Source of the DNA: Macrostomum hystrix
Taxonomy: Eukaryota > Platyhelminthes > Macrostomidae
DNA length: 64,000 bases
Direction: 5' to 3'
NCBI GenBank assembly: GCA_950097015.1
Contig: CATNEN010000038.1
Span: forward strand, 10,412,001 to 10,476,000
Part shown: positions 47,001-58,200 of the stretch, one piece after another
How positions within the stretch are numbered: position 1 is the stretch's first letter
How the letters are laid out: each line of letters starts with the position of its first letter
Notes under the pieces: generated by a model
Told to the model about the DNA's origin: nothing
Seen by the model: the letters and a program-made list of their open reading frames with translations, nothing else
Databases searched by the model: none
Program-made: the position numbers and the translations under genes

Positions 47001-48246
47001 ACAGGGAAGCGGCTGTCTGAAGTGTCTGAGACAGGGAAGCGGCTGGCATAGCCGGGACTGGCACAGTTTAGGCTGAGCAGTGAACTCACAGACATGCCCA
47101 GTTTGGGGCAGCCCATCATGAAGGAATGTGTCATGTTGTTGTCACCGTCGCCAACGAAAGCCCAGACCAGGTCTTTTAAATAGCCGAAATTTTCGTAGGC
47201 GGTTAAGAAGTCGGCCAGCACCTGCAGCGGGTGGTACATATCCGACAGGCCGTTCACAATGGGCACACTCGAGTGCTCAGATAGGGTCACCTGGAAGTCG
47301 AAATCGGAAAAAAGTATTTATCAATAAGAAAATCAGGCTAACATATTAAATAATGATTTAAGAATCCAAAACAAGCTAAAGGAAGTTGATTGGCATAGCG
47401 GACTAACTCGATTCCACGGCGAGGCCACATTCATTTGGGGCGCAGCCGCGGAGAGAAGGCTTGAGGGCTTGTCGTGCAATTTACGCCCTTGAGGGCCAAC
47501 CTCCAAGGCACAGTGAAAGTGTACACTGCCTGACGATGAGAAAGTCAGGGCAGATGTACACACCTGTGTGAGCGTGTGCCTGCGTACGGTATCTGTGTGT
47601 GTGTGTACTAAGGAGTCAGCGGAATGGGCAGAATTGCCTCTAGTGTCACCAAATGATGTGCCATTGCCTGCATTCATCCACCCGAAAACCTAAAACTAAA
47701 AACTCACGAAAGCGAAACGCGAATTCTCGCAAAAGTAAAATATAAAATACTCACTACTGTTCAAAGCAAACTCACCAGTGAGTCGTGTCCGTAGACCCTG
47801 GCCAATACGGCATCACAGAAGCCGGACAGAACATGAGCAGTGTCTGGAAGGGACTCATTAGTGCCCAGGTGGACATCCTGCGGACTAAGGAACACAGCTT
47901 GTCCGCCAAGCAGACAGAATCCAGTCTCCGTGCTAACCCTAGTCCTAGTACTCCGCTTCTCAAAGATCATGCCTAGAGAGTGACCAGCCAACGGTTGATA
48001 GCTAGTCAAACGATCCTTAGCGTAGCGAGATTTCAAATCGGCGGCAGTCCACAGCAGTTGACAAATCTCAGCTTCCTTGTAGTCGCGCAGTGTAAGAAAA
48101 TGGCGGCCTTTTAAACTGCGCCAATCGCCCTGACCAGACGATGATGCCGACGAAGAGGCCAAACGATTGGCTGCCACAGTCAGGATGGGCTGACATGAGC
48201 CGGGTGTTTGACGAAAAATTTTTGTGAACAGCTGCACTGCTGACAT
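41007..48246 (-). CDS. OTC: Ornithine carbamoyltransferase
   Basis: Mitochondrial urea-cycle enzyme joining carbamoyl phosphate and ornithine to citrulline. Exons 48246-47776, 47290-47090, 41742-41530 and 41222-41007 (1101 nt, 366 aa; human 354), all introns phase 0. Residues 1-38 are a presequence. [16 protein letters not shown] holds the carbamoyl-phosphate loop (STRTR 99-103); HLGTNESL and LARVYG (Arg150) follow; exon 2 has [13 protein letters not shown] and [10 protein letters not shown]; exon 3 VTDTFVSMG (ornithine-binding Asp, Ser, Met); exon 4 [10 protein letters not shown] with the active-site Cys, and QNRKWTV. All key residues are present. Only four exons (ten in human). Intron 3 (41743-47089) is almost wholly a minisatellite; intron 1 holds a SINE-B. 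Start chosen as the Met 37 nt after a TTTGTTGCAG acceptor; the upstream in-frame Mets lie before that acceptor. Confidence 0.96.
41830..47045. repeat. 30-bp minisatellite filling OTC intron 3 (5.2 kb)
   Basis: About 174 copies of GAAGCGGCTGTCTGAAGTGT plus CTGAGACAGG. Two variable sites: GTGT or GGAT after CTGAA, and ACAGGG, GCAGGG, ATAGGG or ACAGAA. One unit lacks a base (near 43520) and one gains a base (near 45282). Variant order is repeated in long blocks. The six frames of up to 1901 codons crossing it are artefacts: OTC exon sequence is joined in them only by read-through of the intron. Confidence 0.98.
47386..47675 (+). mobile_element. SINE-B copy in OTC intron 1
   Basis: Starts GATTGGCATAGCGG-ACTAACTCGATTCC, so the tRNA-like head has an internal deletion between A and B boxes. 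The body is intact (GAGGCCACATTCATTTGGGG to AAATGATGTGCCATTGCC). Antisense to OTC. Confidence 0.87.
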
Positions 48247-48283
48247 CTTGTTAATGAATGTGTTTATTGGCGGACTGGCTAAC

Positions 48284-48297
48284 CTGCAACAAATCAA
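48284..48297 (-). promoter_or_regulatory. 3' splice site in the OTC leader
   Basis: On the minus strand TTTGATTTGTTGCAG precedes GTTAGCCAGTCC and the ATG at 48246, leaving a 37-nt leader after splicing. The region further upstream is minisatellite. Confidence 0.6.
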
Positions 48298-48449
48298 AGT
48301 TATCATCGGTGTTAAAACCAGTAGGTTTATATTTATACATTTACAAAATAATTGCACGTTACTTTTTTTACTAGCACTTATGCTAGTCTGAGAGAGAGTG
48401 AGAAAAAATAGAACAAGCTCAATCAATTAGGTTATTACATAACCTTTGG

Positions 48450-49570
48450 GTTCTGTTACCTTATCCTGATTATGTCACCTGTTACCTTAGTCTGTTCCTG
48501 ATTATGTCACCTGTTACCTTAGTCTGTTCCTGATTATGTCACCTGTTACCTTAGTCAGTTCCTGATTATGTCACCTGTTACCTTAGTCCGTTCCTGATTA
48601 TGTCACCTGTTACCTTAGTCTGTTCCTGATTATGTCACCTGTTACCTGATTTTGCTACGTCTGTTCCTGATTTTGCTAGCTGTTGTTACCTTAGTCTGTT
48701 CCTGATTATGTCACCTGTTACCTGATTTTGCTAGCTGTTGCTACCTTAGTCTGTTCCAGATTTTGCTGTTGCTACCTTAGTCTGTTCCAGATTTTGCTGT
48801 TGCTACCTTAGTCTGTTCCTGATTTTGCTACCTGTTGCTACCTTAGTCTGTTCCTGATTTTGCTACCTGTTGCTACCTTAGTCTGTTCCTGATTTTGCTA
48901 CCTGTTGTTACCTTAGTCTGTTCCTGATTTTGCTACCTGTTGTTACCTTAGTCTGTTCCTGATTTTGCTAGCTGTTGTTACCTTAGTCTGTTCCTGATTT
49001 TGCTAGCTGTTGTTACCTTAGTCTGTTCCTGATTTTGCTAGCTGTTGTTACCTTAGTCTGTTCCTGATTTTGCTACCTGTTGCTACCTTAGTCTGTTCCT
49101 GATTTTGCTACCTGTTGCTACCTTAGTCTGTTCCTGATTTTGCTAGCTGTTGTTACCTTAGTCTGTTACTGATTTTGCTAGCTGTTGTTACCTTAGTCTG
49201 TTCCTGATTTTGCTACCTGTTGCTACCTTAGTCTGTTCCTGATTTTGCTACCTGTTGCTACCTTAGTCTGTTCCTGATTTTGCTACCTGTTGTTACCTTA
49301 GTCTGTTCCTGATTTTGCTAGCTGTTGTTACCTTAGTCTGTTCCTGATTTTGCTAGCTGTTGTTACCTTAGTCTGTTCCTGATTTTGCTAGCTGTTGTTA
49401 CCTTAGTCTGTTCCTGATTTTGCTAGCTGTTGTTACCTTAGTCTGTTCCTGATTTTGCTGTTGCTACCTTAGTCTGTTCATGATTTTGCTACCTGTTGTT
49501 ACCTTAGTCTGTTCATGATTTTGCTACCTGTTGCTACCTTAGTCTGTTCCTGATTTTGTCACCTGTTATC
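48450..49570. repeat. 32/35-bp minisatellite upstream of OTC
   Basis: Left part: 32-bp units with TTACCTTAGTCTGTTCCTGA and TTATGTCACCTG. Right part: 35-bp units with the same 20 bp followed by TTTTGCTAGCTGTTG or TTTTGCTACCTGTTG. About 33 copies. Confidence 0.95.
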
Positions 49571-50394
49571 TTATTAAAAAATCCTGTAGTTAGCAGGTGC
49601 TTTAAAAGAAAACAAAAAAACTGTTAAAATAGCAGAACATTATCAGCATTTACAGAGTCTTTATGATACCCGTACGAGCTACTATACTCTAGTGCAATTT
49701 GATGCCATAGGTAATATGAGAGATAATAAATTAGTAAACGACTATTATCCACATTGATTGAATCGGACATAGTTGCATAAAAAAGCAGACAATGAATCGA
49801 ACAACAGTTGAATACTCATCGGAGATAATCAAAATAAAAGTGCAGAAAGGCAACATTATCTGAATAAATAATTTGGCACAACTGTCACCAAGTTAGTTTA
49901 TTAGAATTTTAAGATTTGATATTTATGGCAATTGAATAAAACAAAAATATAACTTGATTGATTAATCAGAGCAAATCAAAGATAGTTCGTCATCTAATAT
50001 GGTAATAAAACTAACTATTTATGTACAGAGCAACATGTTTTTATTAATATTAGAAAATCGACATTCTTGAGTTAACAAAGAAAAGCTGGACGATTGCTAA
50101 CAAAATCGAATCTGTGCTGGATTGCAAAACACAGCAGAATAAAACTGAGGCAATCAACTCCATATTTAACCAGTAGACTAATGAACATTAGCCAAATGAA
50201 TTAGGTACTTCTACTTACAGAGTAATGCTGAATTTATTGGAATATTCATCACAATATGATTGTTTATGAAAATGGTAATCACAAAAGCACCACATTTCTT
50301 GAAGTTGACAACAGCCAGAACAACAGTTTTTTATTCTAAACAATAAAACAGTTCTGTAGACTTTTAGAGGGAGAATCAGGGAGATTAACTTATT
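49571..50394. other. A/T-rich unique interval between OTC and VPS39 arrays
   Basis: About 800 bp without coding signal. It is the only unique DNA long enough to hold an OTC promoter, but no TATA/CCAAT pair stands out. Confidence 0.4.
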
Positions 50395-52110
50395 GATAAC
50401 ACTTTTGAGGATCTGGGAGACTGATCAAATGATTTTGATGATCTGGGAGACTGATCAAATGATTTTGAGGATCTGGGAGACTGCTCAAATGATTTTGATG
50501 ATCTGGGAGACTGCTCAAATGATTTTGAGGATCTGGGAGACTGATCAAATGATTTTGAGGATCTGGGAGACTGCTCAAATGATTTTGAGGATCTGGGAGA
50601 CTGCTCAAATGATTTTGAGGATCTGGGAGACTGATCAAATGATTTTGAGGATCTGGGAGACTGCTCAAATGATTTTGAGGATCTGGGAGACTGCTCAAAT
50701 GATTTTGAGGATCTGGGAGACTGATCAAATGATTTTGAGGATCTGGGAGACTGCTCAAATGATTTTGAGGATCTGGGAGACTGATCAAATGATTTTGAGG
50801 ATCTGGGAGACTGCTCAAATGATTTTGAGGATCTGGGAGACTGCTCAAATGATTTGGAGGATCTGGGAGACTGACCAAATGATTTTGAGGATCTGGGAGA
50901 CTGCTCAAATGATTTTGAGGATCTGAGAGACTGCTCAAATGATTTTGAGGATCTGGGAGACTGCTCAAATGATTTTGAGGATCTGAGAGACTGCTCAAAT
51001 GATTTTGAGGATCTGGGAGACTGCTCAAATGATTTTGAGGATCTGGGAGACTGATCAAATGATTTTGAGGATCTGGGAGACTGATCAAATGATTTTGAGG
51101 ATCTGGGAGACTGATCAAATGATTTTGAGGATCTGGGAGACTGCTCAAATGATTTTGAGGATCTGGGAGACTGCTCAAATGATTTTGAGGATCTGGGAGA
51201 CTGATCAAATGATTTTGAGGATCTGGGAGACTGCTCAAATAATTTTGAGGATCTGGGAGACTGCTCAAATGATTTTGAGGATCTGGGAGACTAATCAAAT
51301 GATTTTGAGGATCTGGGAGACTGCTCAAATGATTTTGAGGATCTGGGAGACTGCTCAAATGATTTTGAGGATCTGGGAGACTGATCAAATGATTTTGAGG
51401 ATCTGGGAGACTGCTCAAATGATTTTGATGATCTGGGAGACTGATCAAATGATTTTGAGGATCTGGGAGACTGATCAAATGATTTTGAGGATCTGGGAGA
51501 CTGATCAAATGATTTTGAGGATCTGGGAGACTGCTCAAATGATTTTGATGATCTGGGAGACTGCTCAAATGATTTTGAGGATCTGGGAGACTGCTCAAAT
51601 GATTTTGATGATCTGGGAGACTGCTCTCATGATTTTGAGGATCTGGGAGACTGCTCAAATGATTTTGATGATCTGGGAGACTGATCAAATGATTTTGAGG
51701 ATCTGGGAGACTGCTCAAATGATTTTGAGGATCTGGGAGACTAATCAAATGATTTTGAGGATCTGGGAGACTGATCAAATGATTTTGATGATCTGGGAGA
51801 CTGCTCTCATGATTTTGAGGATCTGGGAGACTGCTCAAATGATTTTGATGATCTGGGAGACTGCTCTCATGATTTTGAGGATCTGGGAGACTGCTCAAAT
51901 GATTTTGAGGATCTGGGAGACTAATCAAATGATTTTGAGGATCTGGGAGACTGCTCAAATGATTTTGAGGATCTGGGAGACTGCTCAAATGATTTTGAGG
52001 ATTTGGGAGACTGCTCAAATGATTTTGAGGATCTGGGAGACTAATCAAATGATTTTGAGGATCTGGGAGACTGCTCAAATGATTTTGATGATCTGGGAGA
52101 CTGATCTCTT
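50395..52110. repeat. 30-bp minisatellite downstream of VPS39
   Basis: About 57 copies of GATTTTGAGGATCTGGGAGA plus CTGCTCAAAT; variants CTGATCAAAT, TTGATGATCTGG and CTGCTCTCAT. Very regular 30-bp period. It shares GAGGATCTGGGAGA and CTGCTCAA with the 29-bp array at 38065-39455. Open frames of 177-562 codons on the two strands are artefacts. Confidence 0.97.
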
Positions 52111-52205
52111 AATTATTTAATCCGTTTCGGTAATCGCCAAGGAACCGAGAGTTGCATAGAATGAAAAGTGCATATTGTTAAAATACTGAAAGATTGACAG
52201 CAGAA

Positions 52206-55200
52206 TCAGTTAGCCTGCCCGTTTTCGCCGATGCCGCTTAATTGATTTCTCATAGTGCTCATGCAGCCGTAGTGGGTCACCTGTCTAGAAGGAAATCTGG
52301 CGAAGGCGCTAGCACCGATGCGGTTGTTGCAGACGCTGCACCGGGTGCCCTCCTCGATGGCGACGCGGCCGGAGCGGACCCGGGCGAAAGCGGCCGCCGT
52401 CTGCAGCCGCTCGGCGTCGTACAGACCTCGGCGAGATTGCAACAGTCGCTTGTCGGCCTCCAGCTGTTGCAGGGCGGCAATGAGATAGCCAGCTAGGTCT
52501 GACAGAGCTATGCCAGCCGGCAGCAATGGCAGTACGCGAACTGGCGGTATGTGGCCTGGCCGGCGCTTCAACAGTTGCAGGGCGCGCTGGGTCATTGGGG
52601 CTGGACTGCGCTGCACCTGGGGGTGGGGGGAGTAATTGTGGGTTGCTGAGCAGTAACATTCGCGTCTCTAAATTCGGCAATGCAGTCCTTTGTATACATT
52701 AAGTAACTGCATGTCACACCTGCACATCCCAAACCCCCAGTTTCTGCGATCTCTCTAATATTTAAACACTTTTATCCCAAACAGCACTTTCAAAAAGAAT
52801 CCCTGCATCCCTACATTCCGATCCCCTACGAAAGGGGGGTGATTGCTCCCTCCCAGATTATTTTTTTCGGCATCCCAACGGAGCAACTCAAGAACTTTTT
52901 GTTGCACTTTTTCTGAAACAAGAATCAAGGCGTCAGCTCTTCAGACCGTCGAGATATTCAATGGTTGTGGCCCAAGGTTAGATTTTCCCATAAGCGCAAG
53001 TGTATGCCCTATACACAAATAAGCACCTGCGTCTCGGTGCGGCCTTGCCAGGCCTTCAAAATTGATCAGCATGTCACCCAAATGTGCCTGCATCATCTCC
53101 ATCTTCGGTGGTCACCTACCTTTATCTAGACGGACTGCTGGACCTTCAAGGGCTACAACAGGCGGAACTAGGCTACTATGGACACCCTGACGCGAATTTC
53201 TCTAATTTCAAGCCCAAATATTAGGCGCAGCTTAACCACAGGACACCATCGCCTAGTCTGTCAACCAGTCACCACGAGTTAGCAGTCGGGCGCTGCCAAA
53301 AAAATTCTTTCTAGAAGGAAGAAATCCCCCCTGGTATAAAACGGGCGGTAGCCCAACTGTTAAAGAATTGCCGCATCGTTACATTTCGATCCCTTCAGTT
53401 AAAAAAATGCCCAAATCTCTTCATCTCGAACCTGCAGTTTGTAAGCCTCAGCAGGCGCAGGCGACAGCAGTGCTTTAATCAACTGTCCGTAGACTTCGCT
53501 CTCGTCAACCTTGGGCAAGCCAGACTTAAGAATGTCTTCAGCTAAAGCTTCGGCCTTCTCAGGCGCGCCCAGGTACTGCGCCAAGATGGTGAAGGCCAGC
53601 TCGTACTGGCCCAGCCTACTAACTAGCAGGGCCCGCTCCTCCAGCATGTCATTGTTGGGATAGCGAGCCAGCAGTTGCTGGGCATTGTAGTGCCTCGAAC
53701 TGCGCAGGAATGCCAACAGGCGAGACCTGGCACCGGCCGCGGCAACAGGAGAGCTCTGCTGTTCAAGCCGCACGCGGTATTGATTCGCCAGGCGGGTATG
53801 AAGGGTCTCGCTAGTGTCCGGCGGATTGCAGTGCAATACGCAGTGCTCAAGGTAGTCAATGAGCAGGTGTGGCGCGTTCAGCTCCAAGAAGTTGGCTACG
53901 TCCAGTCTTGACAGAGCCTTGTCTCCTTCGACTTGGCTCTCGGTGAAGATTCGGAGGCCCTCTTTAGCGTCACGCTCGATAATCCAGCGACTGAATCGAA
54001 AGATAAGATCCTGATGGGCAGCACCCAGCTCCTGCGTTACGATGGGATGATAGTAATAATAGTAATTAATTGCACGATTATTACGACTTATAATAACAAA
54101 TTTCTCATCGTCGGGCAGTTTACAATGTCACTGTGCCTTGAAGGTTTGCCCCTTAAGGGCGCAAATTGCACAACAATTCCCTAAGCCTTCTCTCCGCAGC
54201 TGCGCCTCGAATGAATGTGGCCTCGCCGCGGAATCGAGCTCAGTGACCTTATAGTGCAAACGCTTAGTGCAAACCGCTCTGCCAATCACAATAGGACTAT
54301 AGCAGAGAAACTGCAGTGCACATAAACCCTAATGTACTGAATAGGAAAGTTCAAATCAACTTTATCATGATTCTAATAATAGCCTTAAATCCCATCCGAC
54401 TACTCGTAGATCCCAATGGCCCTAAATCCCATCCGACTAGATCCCAGTCGCCCTAAATCCTATCTGACTAGATCCTAATCGCCCTAAATCCCATCCGAGT
54501 AGATCCCAATGGCCCTAAATCCCATCCGAATAGATCCCAATGGCCTAAATCCCATCCAACTAGATCCCACTCGCCCTAAATCCTATCTGACTAGATCCCA
54601 ATCCCATCCGACTAGATCCCAAGGGCCCTAAATCCCATCCCAATGGCCCTAAATCCGATCTGACTAGATCCCAATGACCCTAAATCCAATCTGACTAGAC
54701 CCAATGGCCCTAAATCCCATCTGACTAGATCCCAATCCCACCCGACTAGATCCCAACGGCCCTAAATCCCAATGGCCCTAAATCCCATCCGACTAGATGC
54801 CAACAGGTCTAAAGCCAAGGCTGACTACATTTCAGTAATTTTAAATCCTATCCGAGGAACGTACTAGAGCACAGACTTACCTGCAGATACGCAATGCTGT
54901 GCTCTAAACTAGAAATCTGCGACCCAGGCTGCTGATAGTGCTCCATCAGTAGTTTGAGACTAGACTCATGGTCGCCATTGTTTTTGTAGAGCAGCAGCAG
55001 GCTAGGCCACATTCGCTTGAGTTTCAGGCTTGCCTCGGCCTCTTTCAGGTGACAATAATTCTCCGATCTCAACAGGGAAGGCACCAGGGCCGGATTGCTC
55101 TCCAGGTAACATTTGAGCAGTGAGGTGTCAACTAACTGGCGAAGCTTGTCCAAATCTACGGAGACTACCTGTGGAAGGGTGAGTGCGACTGCTGCTACGA

Positions 55201-58200
55201 TTCCATACTAACTTGACTAGCTGCAGCTCCTACTAACATTCCAGACAGTTCTCGAGGCAGTCCGGATAAAATCAATCCTGCTAAGATAAGGACAGCAACT
55301 GCCTGCGATTCCAGGAATACAGACTACCCGATTCCAGAAAATGTTGCTGCGATTCCAGACTACAGCTCCCGCTGCGATTCCAGAATACAGCTCCTGCTGC
55401 GATTCCAGAATACAGCTCCTGCTGCGATTCCAGAATACAGCTCCTGCTGCGATTCCAGAATACAGCTCCTGCTACGATTCCATACTAACTTGACTAGCTG
55501 CAGCTCCTACTAACATTCCAGACAGTTCTCGAGGCAGACCAGGTAAAATCAATCCTGCTAAGATAAGGACAGCAACTGCCTGCGATTCCAGGAATACAGA
55601 CTACCCGATTCCAGACTACAGCTCCCGCTGCGATTCCAGAATACAGCTCCTGCTGCGATTCCAGAATACAGCTCCTGCTGCGATTCCAGAATACAGCTCC
55701 TGCTGCGATTCCAGAATACAGCTCCTGCTGCGATTCCAGAATACAGCTCCTGCTGCGATTCCAGAATACAGCTCCCGCTGCGATTCCAGAATACAGCTCC
55801 TGCTACGATTCCATACTAACTTGACTAGCTGCAGCTCCTACTAACATTCCAGACAGTTCTCGAGGCAGACCAGGTAAAATCAATCCTGCTAAGATAAGGA
55901 CAGCAACTGCCTGCGATTCCAGGAATACAGACTACCCGATTCCAGAAAATGTTGCTGCGATTCCAGACTACAGCTCCCGCTGCGATTCCAGAATACAGCT
56001 CCTGTTGCGATTCCAGAATACAGACCCTGCTGCGATTCCAGAATACAGCTCCTGCTGCGATTCCAGAATACAGCTCCCGCTGCGATTCCAGAATACAGCT
56101 CCTGCTGCGATTCCAGAATACAGCTCCTGCTGCGATTCCAGACTTTAACTACTGCTAAATTGGAGCTGTGTGTATTGAAGGCAGATATTTCAGGTAGCTA
56201 TTGTTACAAAAATTACCTGATACTTGTCAATAGTGTAGAACTGATTCTGTTGCTGCTGCTGCTGCTGTTTAGCTGCCGAGTAAGCCTGAACTAGCAGTCT
56301 TTTGCGCACAGATGACAGATACTTGGCCAGTGCAAAGTAGCTCTCCTCCAGATCTTGGCCGGAGAACTCGGGCACCCGGCCCGGAAAGGTGACCCGATCG
56401 CGAAACTCCCTGGGCGCAATGGGATACATGGCCACCACATGCGTGGGATCAATGCTGAGCTGTTCGAGTAGGTCCAGAGACTCAGCGAATTGGCGCTGGC
56501 AGAACAAGTTGAAGGCGTAGTGACACTTCACCAGGGAGACGTCGATGTCGCGCAGCTCAGCGGCCCGGTCCGGATCCAACTGGGCAATCTCGTGCAGCCG
56601 GAGAGCCAACTCAAAGTCTCGCCGCTGGATAAGGGTTCGAATCTGGATCGATAGCGGGCGGGGATGCAGGCAGTAGACGGACTTGGCCGAGGCCGCGAAC
56701 AGTACGCCGCGATGCTGGCAGGCGGTGCGAAGACCCTGTTGAGGCGGCAATGTCAGGTGTAATTAGCCAATCAACTATCGATTCTAGGCCATGGGGATCA
56801 TCATTTGAACTCATGCACTCACGCGCTTATTCAGTTATGCGCATAATTTTTACATACTACTTGATTTAAATTATTAACAGTATTACGAGTATTACGAGTC
56901 ACTAAACCCAGTCACCAGAATGTTTATAGGCACACAAGTCCGATTGATTAGACTCAGATCAGACTCAGATGCCATGATAGATGATACAAATTGTTAAAGT
57001 GGAGTCGAGAATCGAACCCTTGACCTTTAAGTTGTGACAGACGCTTTAATCACTAGGCTAAAACCCTATTTTATTCTACTGTGTTTATTCTATAGGTGTA
57101 TTATGACCTCAGAAGCCATCCCAAAAGACCGCACACACTAGGAGGTGAGTAGCAGAGCGGTTTAACGCGTTTGTCTCTCGCACCAAGGTCCCTAAGCTCG
57201 AATCCGTGACGAGGCCACATTCATTTGCAGCCGTGGAGAGAAGGCTTGGGGGCTTGTCGTGCAATTTACGCCCTTGAGGTCCAACCCCCAAGGCACAGTG
57301 AGAGTGTACACTGCCTGACGATGAGAAAGTCTGGGCAGATGTACACACCTTTGAGACTTGACTTAGTCAAATAAGTCAAGACACACTTGTGTGAGTGTGT
57401 GCTCAGGAGTCAGTGGAATGAGCAGAATTTTCTCCTCGCTGGCTGCGGGTCTAGTGTCTCCTGCATTTATTATCATTATTACTACATAAGTAGCAGCCTC
57501 ACTGGAATATCCAGATTCTGCATTAGCGAAGTCCGTTGGTCGACGGTTCTGACTTCGATAAACTTGGCGCAGATGCCAATGAGAAACGGTGCCAGGTATT
57601 GCAGAAGCACCGGTCCCTCCGTCCAGGTGACCATCAGCGGGCCGTCGCTGCTCTTCTGACCGCGTCGACAGCGACCTTTCTCGTTGACGAACATCGTCTT
57701 GGAGTCCTTGGAGCACAGGGCCAGAGTGTTTCGCTCAACCTGAGCCATAACTGGGCCGACGGTGGCCGAGAATGGGAATAATTCCAGAATCTCCCCGTCA
57801 TCAACTCGGATGCGAAAGTAGTCAGTTTTCAAGGCTACGCACAGGGCTGACGGGCCGATCCAACTGACGGCTCTGGCAGCCGCTGGGAGAGCCAGTTCAG
57901 GCCGCAGTTCAGTGAACAGAGTGCCGCCAACTGGCCAGGTGTACAACAGCAGGCGCTGCTTCACGTGAACGCACAAGCGAAGTTCCCGACCGCCTCCGCC
58001 GCCGGAGTCAGCTAGTGAGCCTTCGTAACAGGCGAACAGAGAAGCGCCTCTGGTTTTGTCCAGCACGCTGAGCGCCTTCAACGTGTCCAGACTGTGCACA
58101 GACACTGTGCCATCGGACAGGCTAATGAGAAGCTTCAGCGGTACAATAGCCTCCAGCTGTTGAATTGGCCGCTTGGAGAATGATTTGTGAGACTTCAGCA

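Noticed and set aside
41488-47290. Open frames of 1858 and 1901 codons on the minus strand (and 569-749 on the plus) across the OTC region
   Set aside because: They exist because a 30-bp stop-free unit stays in frame. The non-repeat ends are OTC exons 2 and 3, and clean splice sites at 47090 and 41742 remove the array.
50390-52120. Frames of 562, 373 and 177 codons
   Set aside because: Translation of the 30-bp array downstream of VPS39.
53933-54184. 83-codon plus-strand frame
   Set aside because: Lies opposite VPS39 exon 5 and a SINE-B copy.
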